Part shown: positions 45,590 through 57,836 of the stretch, piece by piece
Position numbering within the stretch: the stretch's first letter is position 1
How the letters are laid out: every line of letters begins with the position of its first letter
Source: Rhinopithecus roxellana
Taxonomy: Eukaryota > Chordata > Mammalia > Primates > Cercopithecidae
DNA length: 64,000 nt
Reading direction: 5' to 3'
Assembly (NCBI RefSeq): GCF_007565055.1
Contig: NC_044556.1
Coordinates: 130,299,808 to 130,363,807, forward strand
The notes under the pieces: model-generated
Seen by the model: only the letters and a program-made list of their open reading frames with translations
Databases searched by the model: none
Told to the model about the DNA's origin: nothing
Position numbers and translations under genes: made by a program

Positions 45590-45700
45590 CACTAGGAATA
45601 ATGAAGAAACAGAAAACATGGTTCCTGCATTCAAAGAACTTACAATCCACTGGAAAGACAACACAAAGTGGACAATAAAGTAAATATAATACAGTAACAG
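45590..45700 (-). mobile_element. Second L2-like 3' fragment
   Basis: 'catggttcctgcattcaaag' then 'aacttacaatccactggaaa' repeats the same L2-end pattern 400 bp further on. Confidence 0.5.
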
Positions 45701-45808
45701 TTAAATATAGATTTTATATTTTTATACAAATATACATTTATACAGGTATTATATACATATAAAGTGTATTCATGCATATCATTCTCCAACAGCTCTATAT
45801 TACGGAGC

Positions 45809-45836
45809 TATCATGTGTGTGTGTGTCTGTGTGTTT
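45809..45836. repeat. (TG)n microsatellite
   Basis: 'tgtgtgtgtgtgtctgtgtg' with one interruption. Confidence 0.8.
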
Positions 45837-45839
45837 TTC

Positions 45840-47355
45840 GGACAGCAGAGGTTGCTTGTCTAAATTTTAAATTACTTAGTTATACATTTTCTACTATGCT
45901 TTCTCAAACTCAGGTATACAAATGTATTCTGACTTCATTTGGCTTCCAAATGACCCATTAAAAAACTCTACCTTTATTCTCCAATTTGCCATCAGAGAGG
46001 AGTTGTTTTATTATTATTTTAATGTGTATGCGAACTTATGGAAAATATGTGGGTTCCAAGACAAATAAAGGGCAGAAACTGTTTAAAAATAAAACATGCT
46101 GAAAAACAATCTGATGTTGGACTGCCTTGTTTATTAGTTCTGTTTAAAAAATGTTCTCTAAAATGCCTTAATTTTTTTCACTTTATTTTGACTAACTGAA
46201 AATTGATAAACTGAAAATTTATCATAGATAATTTGGTATTGGAAAACTTGGATTTGAATCTTGACTGTATAGTAGCTCTGTGACTTTGGTTATTTTATAA
46301 AGAAAAAAACATTTCACAGATGATTATAAGGAAAAAAGACCAAATATATAGACATATTTTGTACAATTATTTTAAAAATAGCAAGTGCTCAGCCAATAGG
46401 ATTATATCTAAATTTGCATCCTTTCTTTAAAAATACAACTGTATATGGGAATTCTAGAGAGTTGTTAGTGATTCATCACAGGAATGAATCAGTTTAACCT
46501 GATTGTTTTTATCCTAACTCCTACTTGAGATAGGAAGCACTGAAGGTCTGGCAGGTAGATACAGAGTTTAGAATTACAAAACTGATACCACAAAAATAGA
46601 CGTGGATATTTTATAATTTTGAAATTCTCATCTTCCCGACAGCTCTCTCCTAACCTACCCTCTGAGTCCTAATTTCTGGAGTTGGGTCCTATTTTTTTTA
46701 AAGATCTATAGTTGACTCTGGTGATCCAGGTTTCAGAACTTCTGAGATATACAGAGTAAGCTCACCAATTTCACCAAAGTGAGGAACACTGGATAAAAAT
46801 GTTTGGTCATAAGAGGTAGGGCCTTGAGAGTTAATCATAAAAATTGAGAAATGATTCATAAGAAAACCACTAGAGGTTTTTGATCACAGAATCATTTAGA
46901 TATGAAGTGGAATTTAGACAACGAAGTTTACAGAAGACTAATCTGTTGTAATTATTTAGGATTTAAAAAAAGTCACATAAGAAGTTGCCACAATAATTCA
47001 CACAAGAAGAAATCATAGTTTGGACTAGTGAAGTATCAACAGGAGTGGAATATTTACTATGAAGCTCTTCACACCTTACAAGGTCAACAATTGTAGATCA
47101 CAAGAATTCCTTTCCCTACAGTCAGGTTGTAGTGGAACCTGAGTGGCAATAATGTTATCAAATGATAAACAGAATACCAAAGTGTTATACTAATTAAGTT
47201 ATGATGGTGATGATGACGGATAAACAACAATATACCACATAAAAGAACAATCAAGATTTTGATAACTCAATAGGAATTTAAGGTTATGAACAGAATGGGA
47301 CAGGCGGAAACCTTTCCTAGTAACATACTAGCCTAATGGTTTTAAAACACATGGT
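45840..47355. other. Mostly unique DNA
   Basis: A short MIR-like core is visible at about 46225-46300 ('ggatttgaatcttgactgta', 'gctctgtgactttggtta'). Otherwise nothing is recognised. Confidence 0.4.
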
Positions 47356-47359
47356 TCTT

Positions 47360-47650
47360 TTGTTGTTACTTTTTATTACATAAATATGTATATATACAGA
47401 AAAGTAGACATCTATTACACAGATTCAACAATTAACATTCTGTCCTATCTATCTTTGCTGAAGTAGATTAAACAAGTTACAGACATCATGACATCTTATC
47501 AATCAGTATGTACCTAAAAACAAGAACATATTCCTATATAACCACAATACCATTGTTACACCTAAAAGACTTAACGCTAACTCCTTGATATTAATGTTAC
47601 ATGGTCCTCTTAACTTTTATGGTTACGTATAAATTATGATTAATATAGGC
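47360..47650. mobile_element. L1M 3' UTR fragment
   Basis: 'cacagattcaacaattaaca', 'gttacagacatcatgacatc' and 'tatataaccacaataccatt' are a familiar old-L1M 3' segment. I cannot fix the orientation by eye. Confidence 0.55.
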
Positions 47651-49974
47651 TTGTTATTTTTCTTCCCTAAAGCAATTCTATACATTATTTTTGAATTTAT
47701 TAGTGGGAAAGTTAGTTCTCAAGATTAATCAACTTCGCAAATCCTTTGGATTTTACCGGCAATGTGAGAGAAGCTTCTCTGTCATGTAAAAAATGCATCC
47801 TTAGAGAATGTTAATTTGATAACAACAAGTAGAAGTCACTTGGAATTTCATACATAGTGCTTCCATAAGATTTTCCAGTGTTCTTGAGAGTATCACTTAC
47901 TTCTTTCCAAGTGTCATGGGTATGGACTGAACATCAGCAAGAACCTGACATGCTCAAGACTTTGCGCTTAACAGAACCAAGACCTCTGGCCAGTGTCAGA
48001 TAATCTGTCACTAGAAGCTACTTGTATCCAAGCCAGATATTTATTGCTATTGATCTGCCTGGTCCTAGCAAAAGACTTTTGTTCTCCCAGACCGGGACTT
48101 TGACCTCAATTAAGTTATGAATTTCAATCCGATAGACTGCTCCACTTACCCTACTGCTCTCCCTGACTGGATTAATTAGAATTAGCTAGGCTGAGAGTCA
48201 CCCTGAGCTCCTCATGGATCATGTTATTTTAATAATAAATAAAGGAATAGCAGCAATGTACAAGAAGTATTTTGAAATATTGCTCATCTAGAAACATCAT
48301 TCAGAACCTGCCAATATCAATTTCTCTGACTTTGATTACCTCATTTATTTTTTATTTCTTTTCATTCACTGAAATTTCTCCTAATTTCAGCTTTCCAAAC
48401 ATGTTCTTTGAATACAAAAATCAAAGTACTTGCCATTTTAGCACTCTGCTGCTATTTCAGAGTTTTATTAAAGAGTAACTCATCAAAGCAACCATTTGCA
48501 AAAATGTAACTTAAAACATTTAATAATCTACGAGCATCAAGAAAAAACATATCATCATCTAGGGAAAAGAGTACTAACCTTTACCTAAATGCACTTTTCC
48601 TACAGCTGGCTAATGCATAAAAAGCAGACAAATAGAATGTCACTGCAAAGGCAATATCCAAGCTTACAAAGAATAAGAATGTGTAAAATACATTTATGTT
48701 TAACCCATAATCCAATGGAACCAGATTACATACTGGCCAGTGGGAATTCTAAATCATGTTGATACTAACAATGACTAGTGGGATGAGAAATTGCTAAATA
48801 TACTGTATGACCCTAACTTTATGATTTAACCTCTGGACATTTAAAAAAGCAATTAAAAAATGTAAAGAATATTATTGAAGAATCTTTGCATTCTGGGACA
48901 TAGTTTTTGGTATCTGATAATGAAATTATAAAATTAATAGAAAGTATAAAGAGAATCCTAAAGCCATATACATTATCAATTGATATTTTTGATGTAGTAA
49001 AAACCGTTTTACTTATTTATTAAAATTCTAATTTTTGATAGGCTCTAGGGAACATAAAGAAAAGATTTAATCAGAATGCCCAGTAGTATTTCAATATTAA
49101 AAGCAATGCAAAATTAAAGCAAAACTCTGCCCTTAATTTGGCAAGAATTACAAGTGTATTTGGAAGGCACATCCTTAGTGCAAAAAGCTATGCCACACCA
49201 TAATAGATCACTGTTTTATCAAACCATTAAAAATGGAAGTTTTCTCATCAAATAATCCTGTAGAAAAGAAACTGGCATGCATGAAAGTGATTCCTATAAT
49301 GAAAAATAAACAATTATATATTTTTTAAGTACAGTTACTGGATTTAATCTCCATATGCCCCTCTCCCCCCTTACTCTCACAGCACACTCGCTGTAGAGTA
49401 GGTAAAACTTTCACTCATTTTAGAGAAGAGTTTTATATTTTCCTATGGAAAGGTGCTACACTCAAGTGCTAACAAACATTTCTTCCTCAGTACTTGAAAC
49501 ATATTAGTAATCCAGGAAGGAAGTAAAACCGATATGAAGAGACTCTTTACAATGTGTGAGAGAATCAAGGATTAAGGAAATAATTTGAAGGGTAAGAGTG
49601 TTTTCACAATTATCCACTCAGCAGAAAAAGAAGATCAACAGACAAAATGTATTGTGTTTTTGGCAGAGCTTCTGTTTTCACACCTGACTTTCGTTGACCT
49701 GCCTATTCTTAAGTGGAATTAAAGCAATTCTTTAGAAGATCAACAGGTGACTTAACACATTAGCCCAGGCTTTTCAAAAGACTCTTTAATTAAAATCACA
49801 AAGACACTAGGTGATAGAAAACAGGAAACATATTTACACCTTCACTTACGGATAATATATTTGAAATATAGACAATGACTTAACATCATATAAATGGTAT
49901 AAGAATTACATTGAAGTATAGAAATTAGAGATCTAAAAATCTCAAACATTATATGAAAAACTTATAAACAGTAA
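47651..49974. other. Unique DNA, Alu-free
   Basis: No repeat recognised over 2.3 kb. The interval 47880-48230 is compositionally mixed, with TAATTA-like motifs ('gattaattagaattagc' near 48170). No coding exon seen. Confidence 0.4.
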
Positions 49975-50462
49975 ACATTTTATAGCAAAAATATTAAATA
50001 TTTAAGAATTCAATAAGAAATGTGTAAAACCCATATGAGAAAAAAATATAAAACTTCTGAAAGATGCAAATTAGACTAGATCAAATGAAAAGACACCCTA
50101 TTCTTGTATTGGTGATTCAATATTATAAAGATGTCAGTTCTCCCTAACTTATAAATTCAGTGCAATCCCAATAAAAATACCAATAAGCTATTTTATGGAG
50201 TTACACAAATTATTATGAAACTTCATATTTCAAACAGTGCAATAGACAGGAAAACACTTAAAAAGAAACACTATGAAAGAGAAATACCTATTCTAAACAT
50301 TAAAACCTATTATAAAGCCTTTTAATTAAAATAATGTACATGAGCAAAGGGACCAGTGGAAGAGGTTATGAAGTCCAAAATTAAACCCCAAAACATAAGG
50401 AAATACAATATAAGACAAAGGTGGCATCTCAAATCATTGGGGAACAGAACTTTTCTTTTCTT

Positions 50463-50750
50463 TTTTTTTTTTTTGAGATAAGGTCTCTGTCACCCAGGCT
50501 ACAGTACAGGGCACAATGACAGCTAACTGCAGTCTCGATCTCCTGGGCTCAGGTGATCCTCCTGCCTCAGACTCATGAGTAGCTGAGACCAGAGGTGCAC
50601 ACCACCATGACTGGCTCATTTTTTGTTATCTGTAGAGATGGGGTCTTGCTTTGTTGTCCAGGCTGTTCTTGAGCTCCTAGGCTCAAGAGATCATCCTGCC
50701 TTGACCTCCCAAAGTGCTGGAATTATAGGTGTGAGCCACTGTGCCCAGCT
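50463..50750 (-). mobile_element. AluJ-like, inserted in L1M
   Basis: Poly(T) then 'gagataaggtctctgtcacc' to 'gagccactgtgcccagct', with an internal deletion in the 'ctctgttgcccaggctgg' part. The L1 sequence resumes afterwards. Confidence 0.88.
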
Positions 50751-52770
50751 GGGATAGACTTTTAAATAAATGGTGCCAGGACAACAGGAAAGCCACTTGG
50801 AAAAAGACAAAATTAGAACCACATCTCCAATCATACATTTCGGAATCTAAATGTAAACTATGAAACCATACAAGTACTATAAGAAAATATGGAATCCCTC
50901 TTGAAAATGCTTTTAATTATGACTTAAAATCCAGAGGCAATAACATTTCTAATAAATTTGATTATATAAAAATAAAAAGTTCCTGCATGATGAAAGATAC
51001 CATAAACAAAATCAACAGACAAATGAAACAAAAATGGGAGAAAATATCCCAAAAATGGGAGAAAATATCTCTGTCTATATACCATAGACAGAGGGTTAGA
51101 ACTCTGAAAAAATTGAGTCACGAAAGGCCAAAAACCTGATAGAAAAATGGGAAAAAATGTGAACAGATAGTTCACCAAAACCAGGATATAAAAATGGCCC
51201 TGAAATATATAAAAATAAGAACTCATTCATAATTAGAGAAATGAAAACTAAAACAACACTGAGATGCCATTTCTCTACCAGGGCAAAAATGTTAAAATGT
51301 GAGAGAGCACCATCTATTGAAAAGGCTATAAGGAAACAGGCTCTCTTATCAACTGCTAGTGGGAATAAAAATTAATAAACCCTTCTAGAGGGAAATTTGG
51401 CAACATCTAACAAAACACTACATATGCACCTACCTTTTCACCCAGTAATTACACTTATAGGAATCTATCCTGAAGGTACACTTCCAACAACATGAAAATA
51501 CGTATGTACAAGGTTATTAGTTGCAGCACTGTTTGTAATTGCAAAGTGTCAGACATTACCTAAATGCCCACAGGAGAGTGTTTGAATAAACTATGGTACA
51601 TCCGCATAAGGGAGTACTATGCAGCTGTAAATAAAAGAGAAAAATCTTCATGAAGTGATATGGAGTAACTCTAGGATATACTGTTACATGAAAAAGTGAT
51701 GAGCAAAGTATGTTACCTTTCATGTAAGAAAAATGGGATATGAAAATGTGCATGTACTCTCTCATTAGTGCAAAAGAAATACAGAAAAGATAAGTCAGAA
51801 ACAAAGGAGACTGGTTACCTATAGAGAGTGGGTGAAAAAGGACTGAAAAGATGGAGATGGCATTCGGGTAGCAGGAATGGGAGAAAAATAACAATCTCTG
51901 TGTACATCTATTTATACAGCTCTTACGTTCATATCTATAGCAATGTTTCAGATACCCCTAAAATAAACAAAACATTAAAGCCAACCATGTACTTGAAGTG
52001 AATCTAAAATTGCAAACACCCACAAATGAACCTGAACTGAACAACATAACTATACTGAAGCGGGTGGGGAAGAAACAAACATAAGTAACTTTGGAAAACA
52101 GTATGTTGACTGGAAACCCTAAGGCTAATGGCAAAATGAACTATACATAAATGTTTTAACATAGTTAGTAAATGTTTCACACAGAGGTATGAGTTAACAA
52201 TTCTGAAACTCCTTTATGTGTATACTAGAGTTGAACAGAAAAAAACACGGCAAATAGTAACAGCTGAGTTTCTGCGAGAACAAATTACAAATAATGAAAG
52301 GCTAAACTAAACCCTGTAATTTTGGATTATAAGCAAAGTATCATTGTAAACACATGATATTCAGTAGAAATACAGATACACAGAAACAGAGTATGTGTAT
52401 ATGCATGGTTTAGTATACATACATACATTTCCTACATATACATGTATTTTGCAGCTCTGACCATTAAGAGAACAAAGAAACAATGCCGTTCCAACAGAAC
52501 TGAGCACATCTAGTGTCCAGCTCTTAGTTTTTAAACACATTTTCTAACAAAGGGAACCACTGATCCTTGGAGAAACGGTTGGTTCCAGGACTGGGGTAGG
52601 GAAAATATAAGATGAACCTAGAATTGGGGGAAACGGCCAGTTCTTCTTTATAGAGGGTTCCAATTAGTAAATGTAAAAGAAAAGAGGAAATCAGAAAATC
52701 ACTATTAGGCAAATACCACAATAACAACTGTTGGAGACACAACCCATTGATGGATGCTAAAATTAACGAG

Positions 52771-53090
52771 CATAGGCCAGGTGTGGTGGCTCATACCTGT
52801 ACCCAGTACTTTGGGAGGCTGAGGTGGGTGGATTACCTGAGGTCAGGAGTTTGAGACCAGCCTGACCAACATGGAGAAACCCCGTCTCTACTAAAAATGC
52901 AAAATTAGCTGGGCATGGTAGCACATGCCTGTAACCCCAGCTACTCGGGAGGTCAAGGCAGGAGATTTGCTTGAAACCGGGAGGCGGAGGTTGCAGTGCG
53001 CCGTGATTGCTCCACTGCACTACAGCCTGGGAAACAAGAGTGAAACTCTGTCTCAAAATAATAATAACAATAATAATAATAATAATAATG
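52771..53090 (+). mobile_element. AluS with (AAT)n tail
   Basis: 'ggccaggtgtggtggctcat' to 'gtgaaactctgtctcaaaat', then (AAT)n to about 53089. The tail has become a trinucleotide microsatellite. Confidence 0.92.
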
Positions 53091-54239
53091 GCCATAAGTT
53101 TGAGGAGAAACAGGATTTGCACAGTGTTCAAGTATCTCACTCCATCCCATATTTATTAACTACAAAGAAAAGACAGCAACTTTACAGTAAAGAAATCAGG
53201 CAGACACTATCATAACAAAGTGATCAAGGTTAACATCTCCAGTAATCAGACATAATATTATGAATCCCTTAATACGATGCACTAAGAAGGGCATATCACT
53301 TCTGTGATATTCTTGCCAAAAATGCATAACTTAATTCCAATCAAGAGAAAACATTAGACAAACCCAAAGTGATGAACATTCTACAAACTAATTAGTTATC
53401 TTCAAAAGTATAAGGATAATTAAAGAATAAGGAATAACTGAGGAACTGAATAACTAAATCCAAATTACAATACTGGGTAGGATCCTGGAACAGAAAACAC
53501 TCTTGATATTAGCAGAAAAACTGTTGAAATTCACATAAGGACTGTAATTTAAATAACAGTATAATACCAATCTTAATGTCCTAATTTTGAAAGTTATATT
53601 ATGGTTATACAAGAAGTTAATTGTTAGGGAAAGCTAGATGAGTAGTATACAGGAAGTCTGTACTGCTTTTGCAACTTTTCTGTAGTCTAAAATTATTTCC
53701 AAATAAAAATTGAAAAAAAATCCAGTGTAAACTGTTAATGTTGGATTCAAGACAGAAAGTAGCTCCAGAGGCCTAGGGAATGCCCCCAGCCCAGACCACT
53801 ACAAGTGGCACCTGAGCACTCCCCGCTGGAGTTGGAGGTTGGGCCCACCCAGCCCACCACTGCCACCATAGATGGCATCCACCAGCATATGCTACCTGCA
53901 GGTCTGGGCACTGGCCCACTCAACCCATCCCAGTCACCACCACCACCAGTGAGAACCTCTGCTTGGGTCCCAGAGGGTTGTCCCACCACTGCTACTGCCA
54001 CTGCCCATGTCACACTCATTACCTAGGGGTTCGAGAACATAACACCTGACTGACCAACCACTGCCATTCCTGGCACCAAGCAAGTTACCTGGAGGCCTAC
54101 AAGTCAGTCTGCCTGGACCCACTAATACCAATGCCAGGGTACACCACCCTGGGGTCTCAAGACTGGCCCACTTGGCACCCCAGTCCCCAGAAAAACTTCA
54201 CTAACAACTGTATGCTAAGCCACCAAGGAAATCACAGGT

Positions 54240-55650
54240 AATACTGATGCTGTTTACAGTTGAAGAAATCATCCAGAAACTACACTACCAGAATCAAAAC
54301 CAAAGTGACCTACCTAACCAACACCATAGATACATCTTTAGGAAAAAGTTCTCTCCTACAAAAGCAAATTCAAAAAACTGGAAGAAGTGACTGTCACAAC
54401 AGATTGTAGGTATCAATGTAAGGACACAAGAAACATGAAAAAGCAAAGGAATATGATACTTCCAAAGGAATATAATAATTCTCCAGCAACATATCCCAAT
54501 CAAAAAGAAACTTATGAAATTCCTGAAAAAGAATTCAAAAAATGATACTAAATCACCTCAGTGAAATACAAGGGAATTCTGAAAAACAATACACAGAAAT
54601 CAGAAAAACAATTCAGGATATGAATGAGAAATTTGTCAGAGGTAGATATAAAAAAAAAGAACTAAACAGAAATTCTGGAAATGAAGAATTCATTGAATAA
54701 AATACAAAATACATTCAAAAGCTTCAACAATACAGTAGATCAAACAGAAGAAAAAAATCTCAGAACTTGAAGACAGGTCTTCATAGATACCTCAGTGAAA
54801 CAAATATAAAGAAAAAACAAAAAAACAGTGACGAAAACCTTTGTGACATATGGGCCACCATAAAATGACCAAATAGGCAAATTTTTGGAACCCCAGAAGG
54901 CAAAGAGAAAATGAAAGGTTAGAAAAACTATTTAATGAAATAATAAGTGAAAATTTCCGAAGTTTACCAAGAGATTTAGACATCCAGATATAGGAAGCTC
55001 AAAGATCCCCAAATAGATACAATGTAAAAATGTTTTCTACACGCCACATTATAGTCAAACTGTCAACTCAAAGACAGGCCAAGCATAGTGGCTCATGCCT
55101 ACAATCCCAGCACTTTGAGAGGTGAGGCAGGAGGATCACTTGAACCCAGTAGTTCGAGACCAACCTGGGCAATATGGTGAAACTCCATTTCTACAAAAAA
55201 TAAACAAATTAGTTGAGCATGGTAACACTCATCTGCAGTCCCAGCTACTTGGTAAGAGTGAGATCGTGTGGCAAAAACAAGAAACAAAACAAAACTAACA
55301 CACAACAAAAAACAATCAAAGACAAAATTCTAACACCAGAGAGAGGAAAGCATTTAGTCACCTATATAGGAACCCCCATCAGAACAACAACAGATTTCTC
55401 AGTAGAAACCTTATAGGCCAAGAGAGAATTGGATGATATATTCAAAGTCCTGAAGGAAAAAAATTGCCCAAGGATATTACACCCAGCAAAATTATCCATC
55501 GGAAATGAAAAAGAAAAGTCTTTTTCTTAAAGTCTTTCCCAGACAAGCAACAGCTGAGGGAATTCATCGCCCTAGACTGGTCCTACAAGACATGCTTAAG
55601 GGATATTCAGTATAATAACATACTGTATAGGTTTTTAAAAGTTAAAAAAA
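54240..55650 (+). pseudogene. L1 ORF1 remnant (old type), broken
   Basis: It carries degenerate ORF1-region sequence such as 'ggcaaagagaaaatgaaagg', 'aggccaagagagaattggat' and 'ttacacccagcaaaattatc'. Multiple stops and an Alu at 55077-55290 split it. The ORF1 product would be the RNA-binding chaperone of the L1 particle. Confidence 0.6.
55077..55290 (+). mobile_element. AluJ-like with right-arm deletion
   Basis: The left arm is complete ('ggccaagcatagtggctcat'). The right arm jumps from 'cccagctacttgg' to 'taagagtgagatcgtgtgg'. Diverged. Confidence 0.8.
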
Positions 55651-56832
55651 AAAAAAATGCTTAAGGGGGTCCTACACCCAGAAGTGAAACAACAATAACT
55701 ACCATCATGAAGACACATGAAAATATAAAAACCACTGGTGGAGCAAACACACAAATCAAGAAAGAGAAAAACCTCAAATGTTACCACTACAGAATATCAC
55801 TAAACTACAATGATAAAAAGTAAGAGAGAAATAAAAGAACAAAGGATACACAAAACAACCAGAAATCAAGCAATAAAATGGTAAGAATAAGCTCTCATAT
55901 ATCAATAATAACCTTAAATGTGAATAAATTAAATTTTCCACTTTAAAGATACACAGCAGCTGAATGGATTTTAAAAATGACTCAACTATATACTGCCTAC
56001 AAGAAACTCATCTCACCTGAAAAGACACATACAGCCCAAACATGAGAGGATGAAAAAGATATTCCATGCAAATAGAAACCAAAAGCAAGCAGGAGTAACT
56101 ATACTTATATAAGACAAAATGAACTTTAAGTCAAAACCAGTAAAACGAGACAAAGAAGGTCATTATACAATAATAAAGGGATTAATTTAGAAACAGGTTA
56201 CAATTCTAAACATATACCCAACACTGTAGCACCCAAATGTTATATTAAGCAAATATTAGATTTAAAGGGAGGGATAGACTCCAATACAATAACAATTGGG
56301 GACTTTAATACACCATTCTCACCACTGGACAAAAAATCAACAAAGATATATTGGATTTAAACTGCACATTAGACCAAAAGGACTTAAGAGACATTTACAA
56401 AACGTTTTATCCAACAGCTACAAAATATTCTTCTCATCAACATGCAGAAAATTCTCCAGGATAGACCATATGTTAGGACACAAAACAAGTCTCAACAAAT
56501 TTTAAAAAATCAAAATAATATCAAGTATCTTCTCAGTCCACAATGGAATAAAACTAGAAATCAATAATAATAGGAACTCTGGAAACGGTACAAATACATG
56601 GGAATTAGACAACATACTCCTGAATCACCATTGGGTCAAGGAAAAAAATGAGGAAATAAAAAAAGTATTGAACCGAATGAAAATCAAAACACAAGGTACC
56701 AAAACTTATGGGATACAGTAAAAACAGTGTTAAGAGGGAAGTTTATAGCTATATATACCTTCATCAAAAAAGTAGAAATATTTCAAATGAACAATCTTAA
56801 TTCACCTCAAGGAACTAGAAAAACAAGAACAA

Positions 56833-57162
56833 CCGAGTGCAGGGGCTCAGGCCTGTAATCCCAGCACTTTGGGAGGCTGAGGTGGGCAGATCACCTGAGG
56901 TCAGGAGTTTGAGACCAGCCTGGCCAACATGGTGAAACCCCATCTCTACTAAAAAATACAAAAATTAGCTGGGTGTGGTGGTGCATGCCTGTAATCCCAG
57001 CTACTAGGGAGGCTGAGGCAGGAAAATAGCTTGAACCCAGGAGGCAGAGGTTGCAGTGAGCCGAGATTGCGCCACTGCACTCCAGCCTGGGTAACAGTAC
57101 AAGACTCCATCTCAAAAAAAAAAAAAAAAAAAGAAAAGAAAAAAGAAAGAAAAGAAAAGGAG
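56833..57162 (+). mobile_element. AluS with 12-bp TSD
   Basis: 'ccgagtgcaggggctcaggc' to an A/G-rich tail. The TSD aaacaagaacaa is perfect at 56821-56832 and 57163-57174. Confidence 0.92.
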
Positions 57163-57540
57163 AAACAAGAACAAACCAAACCCCCAAATTAGTATAAGAA
57201 ATAATAAATCACAGCAGAACTAAACAAGAAAGACTAAAAAACAAACAAAAACCCAAAACCAAAGAATCAATAAAACGAAAAGTTGGTTTTCTGAAAAGAT
57301 AAACAGAACTTAATAAACCACTTGCTAGACTAACCAAGAAAAAAAGACAGAAAACCCAAATAAACAAAATCAGAAATGAAAAAGGAGACACTGAAACTGA
57401 TACCATACAAATACAAAGGATCATCAGAAACAATTATGAACAATTACACAACAAAAAAACTAGAAAACCTAGAGAAAATGGGAAACTTCCTGGAAAATAC
57501 AAACTGCCAAGATTGGATCTGGAAAAAAATAAAACCTTGG

Positions 57541-57836
57541 GCCAGGCGCGGTGGCTCACGCCTGTAATTCCAGCACTTTGGGAGGCCAAGGCGGACGGAT
57601 CACAAGGTCAGGAGATCGAGACCACGGTGAAACCTTGTCTCTACTAAAGATACAAAAAAAATTAGCCGGGCGCGGTGCCGGGCGCCTGTAGTCCCAGCTA
57701 CTCAGGAGGCTGAGGCAGGAGAATGGCATGATCCCAGGAGGTGGAGCTTGCAGTGAGCCGAGACCACGCCACTGCACTCCAGCCTGGGGAACAGAGCAAG
57801 ACTCCATCTCAAAAAAAATAAAAAATAAAAATAAAA
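57541..57836 (+). mobile_element. AluY with ~13-bp deletion in left arm
   Basis: 'ggccaggcgcggtggctcac' head. The left arm lacks the 'atcctggctaac' segment ('gagaccacggtgaaacc'). The flanks share 'aaaaataaaacct' on both sides. Confidence 0.88.

Larger units (their letters stand above)
49975..53718 (+). mobile_element. L1M: ORF2 C-terminal half and long 3' UTR
   Basis: It begins in ORF2 ('ttcaataagaaatgtgtaaa'), passes 'attcagtgcaatcccaataa' and 'ataaatggtgccaggacaac', and reaches 3' UTR text such as 'gaataaactatggtacatcc' (51584) and the terminal 'tttccaaataaaaattgaaa' near 53695-53716. An AluJ (50463-50750) and an AluS (52771-53090) interrupt it. A 21-bp period duplication lies at 51031-51069. 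No intact frame. Part of 52000-53700 could belong to a second L1M copy. Confidence 0.75.

Noticed and set aside
53750..54200. GC-richer stretch that could be mistaken for a CpG island or first exon
   Set aside because: It is the 5' UTR of the plus-strand L1, has few CpGs, and its frames are not conserved proteins.
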